Below are positions 55,163 to 64,000 of a DNA stretch of 64,000 nt, in pieces. Source of the DNA: Streptomyces sp. SJL17-4 (GTDB lineage Bacteria > Actinomycetota > Actinomycetes > Streptomycetales > Streptomycetaceae). The DNA lies in the NCBI RefSeq assembly GCF_036826855.1, contig NZ_CP104578.1, positions 2,542,001-2,606,000 of the forward strand, given 5' to 3'. The translations under genes were made by a program, and so were the position numbers. Each line of letters begins with the position of its first letter. The first letter of the stretch is position 1. The notes below the pieces were generated by a model. That model did no database searches and was not told where the DNA came from. It was given only the letters and a program-made list of their open reading frames with translations.

Positions 55163-55783
55163 CTACTTCTCCTGCTTCTCGGCGGCGCTTCGGACGTCCC
55201 CGTCAGAGGCTTTGCCGCTCATGTTGTCCTTCTCATCGGTTCCCAGCGAACCGGCGAGTCCCTGCAGTGCCGCCCAACGAGCGTCGACGGCGTCATGGTG
55301 GTGGTCCGGGTTCTCGTTCAGGTTGGTTCCACACTCGGAACACAGGCCTGCACAGTCCTCCCGGCACACCGGCTGCATCGGCAGTGCGAGCACCACCGCA
55401 TCACGCAGCACGGGTTCGAGGTCGAACATGCCGTCCTCGAGGGGGATGATGTCCTCGTCTGCCTCGGCTTCGTCGTCCGCGGCCGCCTTGGAGCGGCCCC
55501 GGTCGTCGGAGTCGGGGTACGAGAACATCTCCTGGAAGTCCACGTCGAGATCAAGCTCGACGGGCTCCAGACACCTTACGCACTCCCCCTCGGCCGATGC
55601 ACGGGCGGTGCCTGTGACAAGCACCCCTTCCATGACCGACTCAAGACGGAGATCGATTTCCACCGGAGCACCCTCGGGCACTCCGATCACTCCTTCGACG
55701 CCCAGGTCCCTGGGGGCCTCGATCGAACGCGAGATCCGCTGGAGGGCACCAGGACGCCGCCCCAGCTCGTGTGTGTCGAACAC
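55163..55783 (-). CDS. DUF177 (YceD-like) protein
   Basis: 206 residues from a GTG at 55783; the true start may be a CTG at 55816, adding 11 residues. YceD proteins are linked to 23S rRNA maturation and sit before rpmF across bacteria. Two Cys pairs are seen ('ECVRC' and '[13 protein letters not shown]'), the second resembling the family's C-terminal metal-like block. A stretch of Asp/Glu lies in the middle. Confidence 0.9.
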   Translation of the reverse strand: MFDTHELGRRPGALQRISRSIEAPRDLGVEGVIGVPEGAPVEIDLRLESVMEGVLVTGTARASAEGECVRCLEPVELDLDVDFQEMFSYPDSDDRGRSKAAADDEAEADEDIIPLEDGMFDLEPVLRDAVVLALPMQPVCREDCAGLCSECGTNLNENPDHHHDAVDARWAALQGLAGSLGTDEKDNMSGKASDGDVRSAAEKQEK

Positions 55784-55905
55784 GAGGGGGTTGCGGTGGT
55801 CGAGGCGCGTGCTCAGGGTTCTTCCTGCTTTCGAATCATGCTGCGTCGAGGAGGCTGCCAGACGCGGGCAGCATGGATCGCGGAGATACGCGCGACCGAA
55901 GAGCC

Positions 55906-55935
55906 AGGATACTGGACGCTTCGCTCAGGGCCCAA
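55906..55935 (-). promoter_or_regulatory. Candidate promoter of the DUF177-rpmF-rnc unit
   Basis: On the - strand TTGGGC (55935-55930) and TATCCT (55911-55906) are spaced 18 bases apart, about 100 bases before the first gene. Confidence 0.4.
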
Positions 55936-55966
55936 TCCGGGCCTTGAGGGCCTTACCGGCCCCGCG

Positions 55967-57019
55967 CTACTGCCCCTGTTCGTACCGGCGCAGCTGCTCC
56001 AGGTCGATCATGCTCGTGTCGAAGAAGCTCGTCTCGTCGAGCGCGGCGCCCTGCTGCTGGTGCCCCTGCTGCTGGACGGGCTGCTGGTACGCGTACGGGT
56101 CCTGCTGCTGGTATCCGTACGGATCGGCGTGCTGCGGCTGCTGCTGGTACGCGTACGGGTCGGACTGCTGCTGGGCCTGCTGGTAGCCGGCGTACGGGTC
56201 GGGCTGCTGCTGCACCTGCTGGTATCCCGCGTACGGGTCGGGCTGGTGCTGCGGCGCCTGCTGCTGGACGGGGATCTGGACCGGCTCGGGGTCGGAGAGC
56301 TCCGCGAGCCCGGCCAGGTAGTCGGAGTCGCTGGTGTGCACGGCGCCGCCGAGACCGTCCTGGGCGGCCATGTGCTCGCCCAGCGCGTCGGTGGCGATCC
56401 GGCCGTGCAGCTTCTGCCGGCCCCGGCCGACGGCCTCCAGGGTCTTGCTGAGCACCGCCTCGAAGGCGCCGAGCTTGGCGTCGACGTACTCGTCGGCCCG
56501 GTGGATCAGGGTCTGCGGGTCGGCGCTGTACTCGGGGGCGTCCTCGTCCGCGTAACCGTTCTGGTCGAGACCAGGGCCCCGGCCGAGGAGCTTCTCGCGG
56601 CCCCGGTCGACGGAGCCGATCGTCTTGTTGAGGACGACCTCGAAGTTCGCGAGCTTGGAGTCGACGTAGTCGTCGGCCTCGGCGCGGACCTCCTCGGCCT
56701 CGCGGCGGGCCTCGGAGAGGATGCGGTCGGCCTCCTCCTGCGACTGCCGGGCGACCTGGGTGTCGGAGACGATCGAGCCGCGCTCGGCGTGGGCGGCCTC
56801 GATGATCCGCTCCGCCTCCTGGCGGGCCTGCTCGACCATGTGCTCGCGGCCGCCGATCAGCTCCTGGGCCTGGGCGAGGGAGCCGGGCAGGGCCTCCCGT
56901 ACCTCTTCGAGCAGGGCGAGCAGCTCGGCGCGATTGACCACGCAGGATGCCGACATGGGCATGGAGCGGGCGCCCTGCACGGTCGCGACGATCTCGTCGA
57001 GCTTCTTCTGTACGTCCAC
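55967..57019 (-). CDS. DivIVA-like coiled-coil protein with Gln/Tyr-rich tail
   Basis: 350 residues from a GTG at 57019 ('VDVQKKLDEIVATVQGAR'). Residues 1-150 form a long coiled coil ('EQARQEAERIIEAAHAERG', 'EEADRILSEARREAEEV'), as in DivIVA/Wag31 relatives that organise polar growth. Two similar segments recur ('SKLANFEVVLNKTIGSVDRG' and 'AKLGAFEAVLSKTLEAVGRG'), an internal duplication. From about 240 to 325 the tail is made of Q-rich 'DPYAGYQQ' or 'DPYAYQQ' repeats, prion-like in composition. It ends with 'FFDTSMIDLEQLRRYE'. Function is inferred. Confidence 0.8.
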   Translation of the reverse strand: MDVQKKLDEIVATVQGARSMPMSASCVVNRAELLALLEEVREALPGSLAQAQELIGGREHMVEQARQEAERIIEAAHAERGSIVSDTQVARQSQEEADRILSEARREAEEVRAEADDYVDSKLANFEVVLNKTIGSVDRGREKLLGRGPGLDQNGYADEDAPEYSADPQTLIHRADEYVDAKLGAFEAVLSKTLEAVGRGRQKLHGRIATDALGEHMAAQDGLGGAVHTSDSDYLAGLAELSDPEPVQIPVQQQAPQHQPDPYAGYQQVQQQPDPYAGYQQAQQQSDPYAYQQQPQHADPYGYQQQDPYAYQQPVQQQGHQQQGAALDETSFFDTSMIDLEQLRRYEQGQ

Positions 57020-57129
57020 CGGGTGCTCGCCACTCTCTACAGCTGGATGGAGACGGACGGGACGACTGTAAGGGCAGTCGGCGCCCGTCCGACACCGAGT
57101 GACGGAGCGTCAGCGGCGGTGGCCACGCG

Positions 57130-57639
57130 TCACTTCTGCGCCAGGCGCTCGGTGAGCCGGCCGAAGACCGCCGGAGGCACCAGGTGGGAGACGTCGCCGC
57201 CCCAGGCCGCGACCTCCTTGACCAGCGAGGACGACAGGAAGCTGTAGGTCGGGTTGGTGGGGACGAAGAGGGTCTCCACGCCCGTGAGGCCGTTGTTCAT
57301 CTGGGCCATCTGCAGCTCGTAGTCGAAGTCACTGACCGCGCGCAGTCCCTTGACGATCGCGGGGATGTCTCGCTGCTTGCAGAAGTCGACGAGCAGTCCG
57401 TGGAAGGACTCCACCTCGACGTTGCCGAAGTCGGCGGTCACCTCGCGGATCAGCTCGATCCGCTCGTCGACCGTGAACAGGCCCTTCTTCGACTGGTTGA
57501 TCATCACCGCGACATGTACGACGTCGTACAGCTTGGAGGCGCGGGCGATGATGTCGAGGTGTCCGTTGGTGATGGGGTCGAATGACCCCGGACAGACGGC
57601 GCGGCGCAACTTGGGTCCCTCGCTCTCCGGTCCGGTCAT
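57130..57639 (-). CDS. coaD: Phosphopantetheine adenylyltransferase
   Basis: 169 residues from the ATG at 57639. It makes dephospho-CoA, the penultimate step of CoA synthesis. The nucleotidyltransferase motif '[15 protein letters not shown]' and the '[16 protein letters not shown]' block are typical. Its ATG overlaps the rsmD stop (ATGA), the usual rsmD-coaD pairing. Confidence 0.96.
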   Translation of the reverse strand: MTGPESEGPKLRRAVCPGSFDPITNGHLDIIARASKLYDVVHVAVMINQSKKGLFTVDERIELIREVTADFGNVEVESFHGLLVDFCKQRDIPAIVKGLRAVSDFDYELQMAQMNNGLTGVETLFVPTNPTYSFLSSSLVKEVAAWGGDVSHLVPPAVFGRLTERLAQK

Positions 57640-58220
57640 CGTGCGTCTTCGCACGTAGAGGCGGCGCGACCGTACCAAAACGTTCCCTCGCCGTAACGAC
57701 GGGCCCGCAGTGGTTCGAAACCGGCCGGCCAGCCGAATTCTCCGCCTCTGGTGCTGCGCTCCACGGTGACGAGGGCGTCGTCCGCGAGCCAGCCCCCCGA
57801 GCGGAGTGTGAGGAGTATCTCGCGAAGATCCTCATCGGTGACGGCGTACGGCGGGTCGAGGAAGACCAGGTCGTACGGGTCGGAGGGCGCCGGTCCCGTC
57901 ACGATCTGCTCCGCTTTGCCGGTGCGGAGTTCGGCGCCGGGCAGGCCGAGCGAGGCGATGTTCTCGCGGATGGTCTTCGCGGCGCGCGGTTCGGCCTCGA
58001 CGAGGAGGGCGTGGGCGGCTCCCCGGGAGAGTGCTTCCAGGCCGACGGCGCCGGAGCCGGCGTACAGGTCGGCGACCCTGGCCCCGTCGAGGGTGCCGAG
58101 GAAGGCTCCCCAGGTGGAGAAGAGGCCTTCGCGCGCCCGGTCGGAGGTGGGGCGGGTGCCGTTGCCGGGCGGCACGGCCAGGCGGCGCCCGCCGGCGGTG
58201 CCGGCGATCACGCGAGTCAT
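57636..58220 (-). CDS. rsmD: 16S rRNA (guanine-966-N2)-methyltransferase RsmD
   Basis: 194 residues; the ATG at 58220 has GAGGAC upstream, better than 58235. It methylates G966 of 16S rRNA. Seen are '[15 protein letters not shown]', the SAM loop '[16 protein letters not shown]' and the catalytic 'FLDPPYAV' (D/N-PPY). A 32-base palindrome lies just upstream (58236-58267). Confidence 0.95.
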   Translation of the reverse strand: MTRVIAGTAGGRRLAVPPGNGTRPTSDRAREGLFSTWGAFLGTLDGARVADLYAGSGAVGLEALSRGAAHALLVEAEPRAAKTIRENIASLGLPGAELRTGKAEQIVTGPAPSDPYDLVFLDPPYAVTDEDLREILLTLRSGGWLADDALVTVERSTRGGEFGWPAGFEPLRARRYGEGTFWYGRAASTCEDAR

Positions 58221-58235
58221 CGGTGTCCTCGTCAT

Positions 58236-58267
58236 CCATAAGCCATTGCGTACGCAATAGCTTATGG
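58236..58267. promoter_or_regulatory. 32-base near-perfect palindrome upstream of rsmD
   Basis: CCATAAGC (58236-58243) mirrors GCTTATGG (58260-58267); the centre ATTGCGTACGCAAT (58245-58258) is itself a perfect palindrome. Only one base pair (58244/58259) does not match. It is unusually A/T-rich for this genome and lacks a U-run, so an operator is more likely than a terminator. Confidence 0.7.
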
Positions 58268-58287
58268 CGGCTCGTGTCCGCGTGGGG

Positions 58288-60501
58288 TCAGCCCTTCTCC
58301 AGGTACTCCTCCCGCTCCTCGCTCAGCAGGGCGTCGAGCGCGGTGCGCAGACCGGGGTGGGCGGTGAGGTCCGGGTCGGCGAGGACGAGGGCGGTGGCCT
58401 CCTCGCGGGCGGCGGCGATGACCTCCTCGTCGTCGATGACGGTGAGCACCCGCAGGGAGGAGCGGACGCCGGACTGGGCCTGGCCGAGGACGTCGCCCTC
58501 GCGTCGCTGTTCGAGGTCGATACGGGAGAGCTCGAAGCCGTCGAGGGTGGCGGCGACGGCGGCGAGGCGCTGGCGGGCGGGGGCGGCCTCGGGCATCTCG
58601 CTGACGAGGAGGCAGAGGCCGGGCGCCGAGCCCCGGCCGACGCGGCCGCGGAGCTGGTGGAGCTGGGAGACGCCGAAGCGGTCGGCGTCCATGATCACCA
58701 TGGCGGTGGCGTTGGGGACGTTGACCCCGACCTCGATGACGGTGGTGGCGACGAGGACGTCGAGCTCGCCCGCGGCGAAGCGGCGCATGACGTCGTCCTT
58801 GTCGTCGGGGTGCATGCGGCCGTGCAGGACGGCGATCCGGAGTCCCGCGAGGGGCCCGGTGCGGAGCTTCTCGGCGACGTCGAGGACGGCGAGCGGCGGA
58901 CGCTTCTCGGCCTCGTCCTCGGCGGACGCCTTGGCCTTCTTCTTCTGGTCCTCCTCGTCGCCGATGCGGGGGCAGACCACATAGGCCTGGTGGCCCTTCT
59001 CGACCTCCTCGCGGACGCGTTCCCACGCGCGCGTGAGGAAGTGCGGCTTGTCGGCGGCGGGGACGACATGGGTGGCGATCGGGGAGCGTCCGGCGGGCAG
59101 CTGGTCGAGGACGGAGGTCTCCAGGTCGCCGAAGACGGTCATGGCGACCGTGCGCGGGATGGGGGTGGCGGTCATCACCAGGAGGTGCGGGGGCTGCTTC
59201 CCCTTGCCGCGGAGGGCGTCGCGCTGCTCGACGCCGAAGCGGTGCTGCTCGTCGACGACGACCAGGCCCAGGTCGTGGAACTGGACCTTGTCCTCGATCA
59301 GCGCATGGGTGCCGATGACGACGCCGGCCTCGCCGGTGACCAGGTCCAGGAGGGCCTGCCGGCGGCCCGCGGTGCCCATGGAGCCGGTGAGCAGGACGAC
59401 CTTGGTGGCCCGGTCGGCGCCGCCGAGCATCCCTCCCTCGGCGAGCTCGCCCATCATCTCGGTGACGGAGCGATGGTGCTGCTGGGCGAGGACCTCGGTG
59501 GGGGCGAGCATGGCGGCCTGTCCCCCGGAGTCGACGACGGCGAGCATGGCGCGCAGCGCGACCATGGTCTTCCCGCTGCCGACCTCGCCCTGGAGGAGGC
59601 GGTGCATGGGGTGTTCGGTGGCGAGGTCGTCGAAGATCTCCTTGGAGACCTTCTTCTGGCCGTCGGTGAGGGTGAAGGGGAGCTTGGCGTCGAAGGCGTC
59701 GAGGATGCCCTCGGGGACGGGTCGGCGGGCGACGGCGGGGAGTTGGGTGTCGGCGTGCCGGCGGCGCGCGAGGGCGACCTGGAGGACGAAGGCCTCGTCC
59801 CACTTGAGGCGGTCGCGCGCGGTGGCGATGTCGGCCTTGGTACGGGGCCGGTGGATGAGCCGGAGGGCGTCGGGGAGCTCGGCGAGGCCGCGGCCCTCGC
59901 GCAGGGCGTCGGGCAGCGGGTCGACGGCGTCGACGGCGCTGGGCAGCACGGCGTCGACGGCCTTGGCGATCTTCCAGGACTCCAGTTTGGTGGTGGCCGG
60001 GTAGATCGGGATGAGGGCCCCGGCCCAGACGTCCACGGCTTCCTCGCTGTCGCCGCGGAGGAGTTCGTACGACGGGTGGGCGAGCTGGAGGCGCCGGTTG
60101 AAGAGCGAGACCTTGCCGGCGAACATCGCGCGGGTGCCGGGCAGCAGGTCGTGGTGCGGCTTGTGCACGCCCTTGCCGAAGAAGACCAGCTGGAGTCGGC
60201 CGCTGCCGTCGGTGATGGTCACTTCGAGGCGCTGGCCGCGCCCCTTGGAGCCGTTGAAGGTGTGCACACGGGCGTCGGCGACCTGTGCGACCACCGTGAC
60301 GTGCTCGTCGAGCGGCAGGTCGGCGAGGGTCGTCAGCTCCCCTCGCTCGGCGTACCGGCGGGGGTAGTGGTGGAGCAGGTCACCGACCGTGTACAGGTCG
60401 AGTGCCTCGGCCATGACCTTGGCGGTGGCGGGGCCGAGGGACTTCTTGAGTGGTTCGTCGAGCGCGGGCACGAGTTCTATTGCACACCACCACTCTGACA
60501 T
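58288..60501 (-). CDS. recG: ATP-dependent DNA helicase RecG
   Basis: 737 residues. RecG reverses stalled replication forks and moves Holliday junctions. The N-terminal wedge/OB domain is followed by helicase motifs: 'LLQGEVGSGKTMVALRA', 'LAPTEVLAQQH', 'DEQHRFGVEQR' (motif II), 'MTATPIPRT', 'IEVGVNVPNA' and 'QLRGRVGRG' (motif VI). The ATG at 60501 is used; a GTG near residue 11 is possible since RecG relatives often begin near 'LVPALDEPL'. Confidence 0.95.
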   Translation of the reverse strand: MSEWWCAIELVPALDEPLKKSLGPATAKVMAEALDLYTVGDLLHHYPRRYAERGELTTLADLPLDEHVTVVAQVADARVHTFNGSKGRGQRLEVTITDGSGRLQLVFFGKGVHKPHHDLLPGTRAMFAGKVSLFNRRLQLAHPSYELLRGDSEEAVDVWAGALIPIYPATTKLESWKIAKAVDAVLPSAVDAVDPLPDALREGRGLAELPDALRLIHRPRTKADIATARDRLKWDEAFVLQVALARRRHADTQLPAVARRPVPEGILDAFDAKLPFTLTDGQKKVSKEIFDDLATEHPMHRLLQGEVGSGKTMVALRAMLAVVDSGGQAAMLAPTEVLAQQHHRSVTEMMGELAEGGMLGGADRATKVVLLTGSMGTAGRRQALLDLVTGEAGVVIGTHALIEDKVQFHDLGLVVVDEQHRFGVEQRDALRGKGKQPPHLLVMTATPIPRTVAMTVFGDLETSVLDQLPAGRSPIATHVVPAADKPHFLTRAWERVREEVEKGHQAYVVCPRIGDEEDQKKKAKASAEDEAEKRPPLAVLDVAEKLRTGPLAGLRIAVLHGRMHPDDKDDVMRRFAAGELDVLVATTVIEVGVNVPNATAMVIMDADRFGVSQLHQLRGRVGRGSAPGLCLLVSEMPEAAPARQRLAAVAATLDGFELSRIDLEQRREGDVLGQAQSGVRSSLRVLTVIDDEEVIAAAREEATALVLADPDLTAHPGLRTALDALLSEEREEYLEKG

Positions 60502-60691
60502 TTCGGCCCAGCTCTCGTACCGGATCCTGGGACACGGTCGTCAGCGAGGCGTTAGATTCGCCGCATGCCGTTGGGCATCGGGCAGGGCTTGTCCGTCACG
60601 AGTTCGCGTCAGCGGGCGAGTGAGGAGCCACCGCATCACGCACCGGCGGAGTCACTGCACACCACGGGATCGAACCGACACAGTGTGCCAA

Positions 60692-60741
60692 AGCGCCCGG
60701 GCTTTGGGGCCGCGATATCGCGAGCCCAAAGTCCGGGCGCT
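60692..60741 (-). terminator. Terminator between the YloV-like gene and recG
   Basis: AGCGCCCGG (60692-60700) pairs with CCGGGCGCT (60733-60741), continuing through a G-U pair to TTTGGG/CCCAAA. The loop contains the palindrome CGCGATATCGCG (60711-60722). Confidence 0.75.
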
Positions 60742-60742
60742 C

Positions 60743-62359
60743 TCATTCCACCCCGATGAGCAGCGGTGGAGCGCCCGCGCCCGCGTGGTACGTGGTGGTG
60801 TCGACGGCCAGGTAGCCGCGCCGGACGTGGGCCTCCAGGTCGGGGGCGAGGTCGGGCGGGGTGTCGTCGGCGACGACGAGGGTGACGAGTTCGCCGCCGG
60901 CGGAGAGCATCCGGTCCAGGACGGTGCGGGCGGTCTCGGCGAGGTCGGTGCCGATGACGGCGACGTCGCCCTCGATGAGGCCGAGGATGTCGCCGGCCTG
61001 GCAGACGCCGGCGGAGGTGAAGGACTGCCGTTCGGCGACGGCGAGTTCGGCGTAGCGGGTCGCTCCGGCGGCGGCCGTCATGGCGACGACGTCCTCGTCG
61101 AAGCGTCGGTCGGGTTCGTGGACGGCGAGGGCGGCGATGCCCTGGACGGCGGCGCGGGTCGGGATGAGGGCGACGCGGATGCCCTCGGCCCTGGCGCGTT
61201 CGGCGGCGGCCGCCGCGGTCTGCCGCAGGTCGGTGTCGTTGGGCAGGAGGACCACCTCGCGCGCGTGGGCCCGCCGGATCGCGTCGAGGAGTTCGTCGCC
61301 GGCGGGCTGTTCGCCGGGCAGGGTCCGTACGGTCGTGGCGCCCGCCTCGGCGCAGAGCCCGGCGAGGCCCTCGCCGGGGACGACGGCGACGACCGCGCGC
61401 TGGGCGCGCTCCCCGCGCGCGGAGGCGGCCGCCGAGTCGGCGGCGAAGTGGGTGATCCGGATGCGGTGCGGCCGGCCGGCCTCGACACCGGCCTCGACGG
61501 CGGCGCCCGCGTCGTCGACGTGCACATGGACGTTCCACAGCCCGTCGCCGCCGACGACGACGAGGGACTCCCCCAGGGCATCGAGCCGGGACCGGAGCCG
61601 TTCCACGGCCTCGTCCCCGGCCTCCAGGAGGTAGATCACCTCATAGGCGGGCCCGTCCTCGGTGGGGCAGTCCTCCGGGGGTACGGGCTTGATCCGCGCC
61701 TCGGGCACCGGCGGCGGGGTCTGTCCCGTCACCGTTTCGAGGAGGGCGCCGAGGACCGTCACGAGGCCCCTGCCGCCCGCGTCGACGACGCCGGCGCGTT
61801 CGAGGACCTCGAGCTGCCCCGAGGTGGCGGCGAGGGCGGTCCTGGCCCCTTCGTGGGCGTTCCTGGCCACCTCGACGAGCCCGCCGCCGGCGGTGCACGC
61901 CCCGGCCGCGGCGCTCGCCACGGTGAGGATGGTGCCTTCCACGGGGTGGGCGACGGCCCGACGGGCCGCGCTCGCGGCCTCGCCGAGGGCGCGGGCGAGG
62001 TGATCACCGTCACAGCCGTCGGCGAGGACGCCCGCCATGCCGCGGAGGAGCTGGGACAGGATGGTTCCGGAGTTGCCGCGGGCGCCGAGCAGGGCTCCGT
62101 GCGCCATGGCCCGTACGGTCTCGGCGGTGTCGGGCCCGGGTGCTGCGGCGGCGAAGACGGCCTCGACGGCCTGGTGGGCGGCTTCCGCCGTCAGGTACAG
62201 ATTGGTGCCGGTGTCCCCGTCCGCCACGGGATAGACGTTGATCGCGTCGATCTCCTCGCGCTCCCGGCCGAGCGCGTCCAGCGACCGCGCGCACCAGGAC
62301 CTGACCGCTTCGGCGTCGAGCTCGACGAGCTCCTCGAAGGGCTGAAGGGCTCGCGACAA
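60743..62359 (-). CDS. DAK2-domain fusion protein, YloV/FakA-like
   Basis: 538 residues from a TTG at 62359, set by AAGGAGGA nine bases upstream; no ATG or GTG is near. The N-terminal DAK2 (DhaL-like) domain has the nucleotide/metal block 'INVYPVADGDTGTNLYLT' and 'GALLGARGNSGTILSQLL'. The rest is the DegV-related region of YloV/FakA proteins. FakA is the kinase half of the fatty-acid kinase in firmicutes, working with a DegV-type FakB. Location before recG is the common order. Confidence 0.9.
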   Translation of the reverse strand: MSRALQPFEELVELDAEAVRSWCARSLDALGREREEIDAINVYPVADGDTGTNLYLTAEAAHQAVEAVFAAAAPGPDTAETVRAMAHGALLGARGNSGTILSQLLRGMAGVLADGCDGDHLARALGEAASAARRAVAHPVEGTILTVASAAAGACTAGGGLVEVARNAHEGARTALAATSGQLEVLERAGVVDAGGRGLVTVLGALLETVTGQTPPPVPEARIKPVPPEDCPTEDGPAYEVIYLLEAGDEAVERLRSRLDALGESLVVVGGDGLWNVHVHVDDAGAAVEAGVEAGRPHRIRITHFAADSAAASARGERAQRAVVAVVPGEGLAGLCAEAGATTVRTLPGEQPAGDELLDAIRRAHAREVVLLPNDTDLRQTAAAAAERARAEGIRVALIPTRAAVQGIAALAVHEPDRRFDEDVVAMTAAAGATRYAELAVAERQSFTSAGVCQAGDILGLIEGDVAVIGTDLAETARTVLDRMLSAGGELVTLVVADDTPPDLAPDLEAHVRRGYLAVDTTTYHAGAGAPPLLIGVE

Positions 62360-62497
62360 CGGGGGGTCCTCCTTCGGCGGTGGGCTCACCGCAGGGTAGA
62401 CCCGAGGTGTCCCTCCCCCAAGCTCTCGGCTTCGCTCGACCAGGGGAGACCCCCAGTGACCTGGGCCCGGGGCGAGGTCCGCCGAGACCATGGTAGT

Positions 62498-62527
62498 TTC
62501 GTTCCACCGAGGCAGGCGTTGTATGCT
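62498..62527 (+). promoter_or_regulatory. Candidate rpmB promoter
   Basis: TTCGTT (62498-62503) and TATGCT (62522-62527) are spaced 18 bases apart, about 108 bases before the rpmB GTG. Confidence 0.4.
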
Positions 62528-62536
62528 GCTTCGGTT

Positions 62537-62620
62537 GCCCGGTTCACACCGGGCCATCCCCCGGCAAGCCACTTCAGACTCCTGATTCCGGTGCGCCGGA
62601 TTTCACTGTAAATCTGAAGT
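62537..62620 (+). promoter_or_regulatory. Structured 5' leader of rpmB
   Basis: GCCCGG/CCGGGC (62537-62542, 62549-62554) forms a first hairpin. ACTTCAGA (62571-62578) pairs with TCTGAAGT (62613-62620), enclosing a TCCGG/CCGGA stem-loop near 62586-62600. The long stem ends a few bases before the TTGGAG ribosome site. A protein- or ion-responsive leader is possible. Confidence 0.5.
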
Positions 62621-62634
62621 CTTTGGAGTGACCC

Positions 62635-62820
62635 GTGGCTGCCAACTGCGACGTCTGCGGCAAGGGGCCGGGCTTCGGCAACAACATTTCGCACTCGCAC
62701 CGCCGTACGCCCCGTCGCTGGAACCCGAACATCCAGCGTGTGCGTGCCGTGGTCGGTCGGACGCCGAAGCGGCTCAACGTCTGCACCTCGTGCATCAAGG
62801 CCGGCAAGGTCTCGCGCTAA
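62635..62820 (+). CDS. rpmB: 50S ribosomal protein L28, zinc-binding form
   Basis: 61 residues from a GTG at 62635, with TTGGAG upstream. '[18 protein letters not shown]' and '[13 protein letters not shown]' give the four Cys of the zinc-containing L28 form. Streptomyces also carry Cys-free paralogs elsewhere, controlled by Zur. The gene is alone on the + strand and ends in a perfect terminator. Confidence 0.96.
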   Translation: MAANCDVCGKGPGFGNNISHSHRRTPRRWNPNIQRVRAVVGRTPKRLNVCTSCIKAGKVSR

Positions 62821-62863
62821 TTGCGACGTGTTCTGTCGTAGCGCAGCCCCTGCGGTTGCCTTG

Positions 62864-62895
62864 AAAGGCCGGTTCACCTAGGTGAACCGGCCTTT
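62864..62895. terminator. Bidirectional terminator after rpmB
   Basis: AAAGGCCGGTTCACC (62864-62878) and GGTGAACCGGCCTTT (62881-62895) form a perfect 15-bp stem around TA, with a T-run on both strands. Confidence 0.92.
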
Positions 62896-62946
62896 TGCCT
62901 TGCCATGAAACGGCAGGACCCCGGGGCCCGCAGGCTCCCGGAACCC

Positions 62947-63743
<797 letters not shown>

Positions 63744-63747
<4 letters not shown>

Positions 63748-64000
63748 TCGGTCTCCCCGAAGTGGTCCCAGCCGCCCACGCTGTGCCAGGGCGCGCCGTC
63801 CACGGTGACCTGGGGCAGCGCGGAGGGGTTGAGGACCTCGCCGATGACCTTCCAGCGGGCGGGCAGCTTCACGTCGGGCGGGAAGGTGGCCACGATCGCG
63901 TGGTCCTCTCCCCCGGTGAGCACCCACTGCATGGGGTCGACGCCGACGGCCTGGCCGATGTCGTTCATCTGGGTCGGGATGTCGATGAGGCCGGAGCGCA
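63744..64000 (-). CDS. thiL: Thiamine-monophosphate kinase, C-terminal part (cut by window end)
   Basis: An open frame of 85 residues enters from the right edge and stops at 63744. It contains '[19 protein letters not shown]' and the typical '[14 protein letters not shown]', the ThiL ATP/Mg region. ThiL phosphorylates thiamine phosphate to the active diphosphate. The overlap with thiD indicates a thiL-thiD operon. The N-terminal part is outside the window. Confidence 0.9.

Overview
The window is a very GC-rich actinobacterial chromosome segment, almost certainly from a Streptomyces. The evidence is the gene content: the sporulation sigma factor whiG, the differentiation regulator nsdA, the four-gene sip signal-peptidase cluster, absB/rnc, glcP and amtB-glnK-glnD. 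These lie in the order known from Streptomyces chromosomes. Codon third positions are nearly all G or C, and GTG and TTG starts are common. No rRNA, tRNA or CRISPR array is visible.

Region 1 (about 1-8800) is the right part of an actinomycete integrative and conjugative element (AICE); its left end is outside the window. All genes are on the + strand. A transfer block holds a membrane-protein tail, a hypothetical protein, a TraB/FtsK-type DNA translocase, a small membrane protein, a stand-alone RapZ C-terminal-domain protein and a cysteine-containing small protein. A terminator-like hairpin separates it from a replication block of primase-polymerase, a small coupled protein and a DUF3631 ATPase, joined by ATGA overlaps. 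An excisionase and a tyrosine integrase follow. Two short-repeat arrays stand out: TGACACC copies directly after the translocase gene (candidate transfer locus) and CCGCTACC/GGTAGCGG copies between the DUF3631 gene and the excisionase (candidate iterons).

Region 2 (8795-28859) is mostly - strand core genome. It contains a DHA2-family exporter, cdsA-frr-pyrH, tsf-rpsB, a secreted M23-type protein (+), a TetR regulator and whiG. Then come dprA, comM-like and yraN; DUF2469, a NUDIX hydrolase and sipZ-Y-X-W; rplS, trmD, rimM, a KH protein and rpsP; and an SprT-like protein. Many neighbours overlap by ATGA, indicating long operons read right to left.

Region 3 (29157-46408) holds a methyltransferase-like gene, ftsH and ffh; the nitrogen cluster amtB-glnK-glnD with a GlnR-type box upstream; nsdA; a chromosomal primase-polymerase-like protein that has lost catalytic motifs; ftsY; a cytosine-permease-like transporter; a flavin monooxygenase; and the glucose permease glcP with a LacI-type palindrome over its promoter. 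Ffh, FtsY, the four signal peptidases and FtsH form a membrane-targeting and quality-control theme.

Region 4 (46628-64000) holds smc, a small coiled-coil protein, acylphosphatase, a secreted CAP-domain protein, an HxlR regulator, mutM, rnc, rpmF and a DUF177 protein; then a DivIVA-like coiled-coil protein, coaD, rsmD, recG, a YloV-like DAK2 protein, rpmB with a structured leader, thiD and the 3' part of thiL. Perfect long-stem terminators mark most transcription-unit borders. Positions and motifs were read by eye; family names rest on recognisable motifs and synteny, with no database search.
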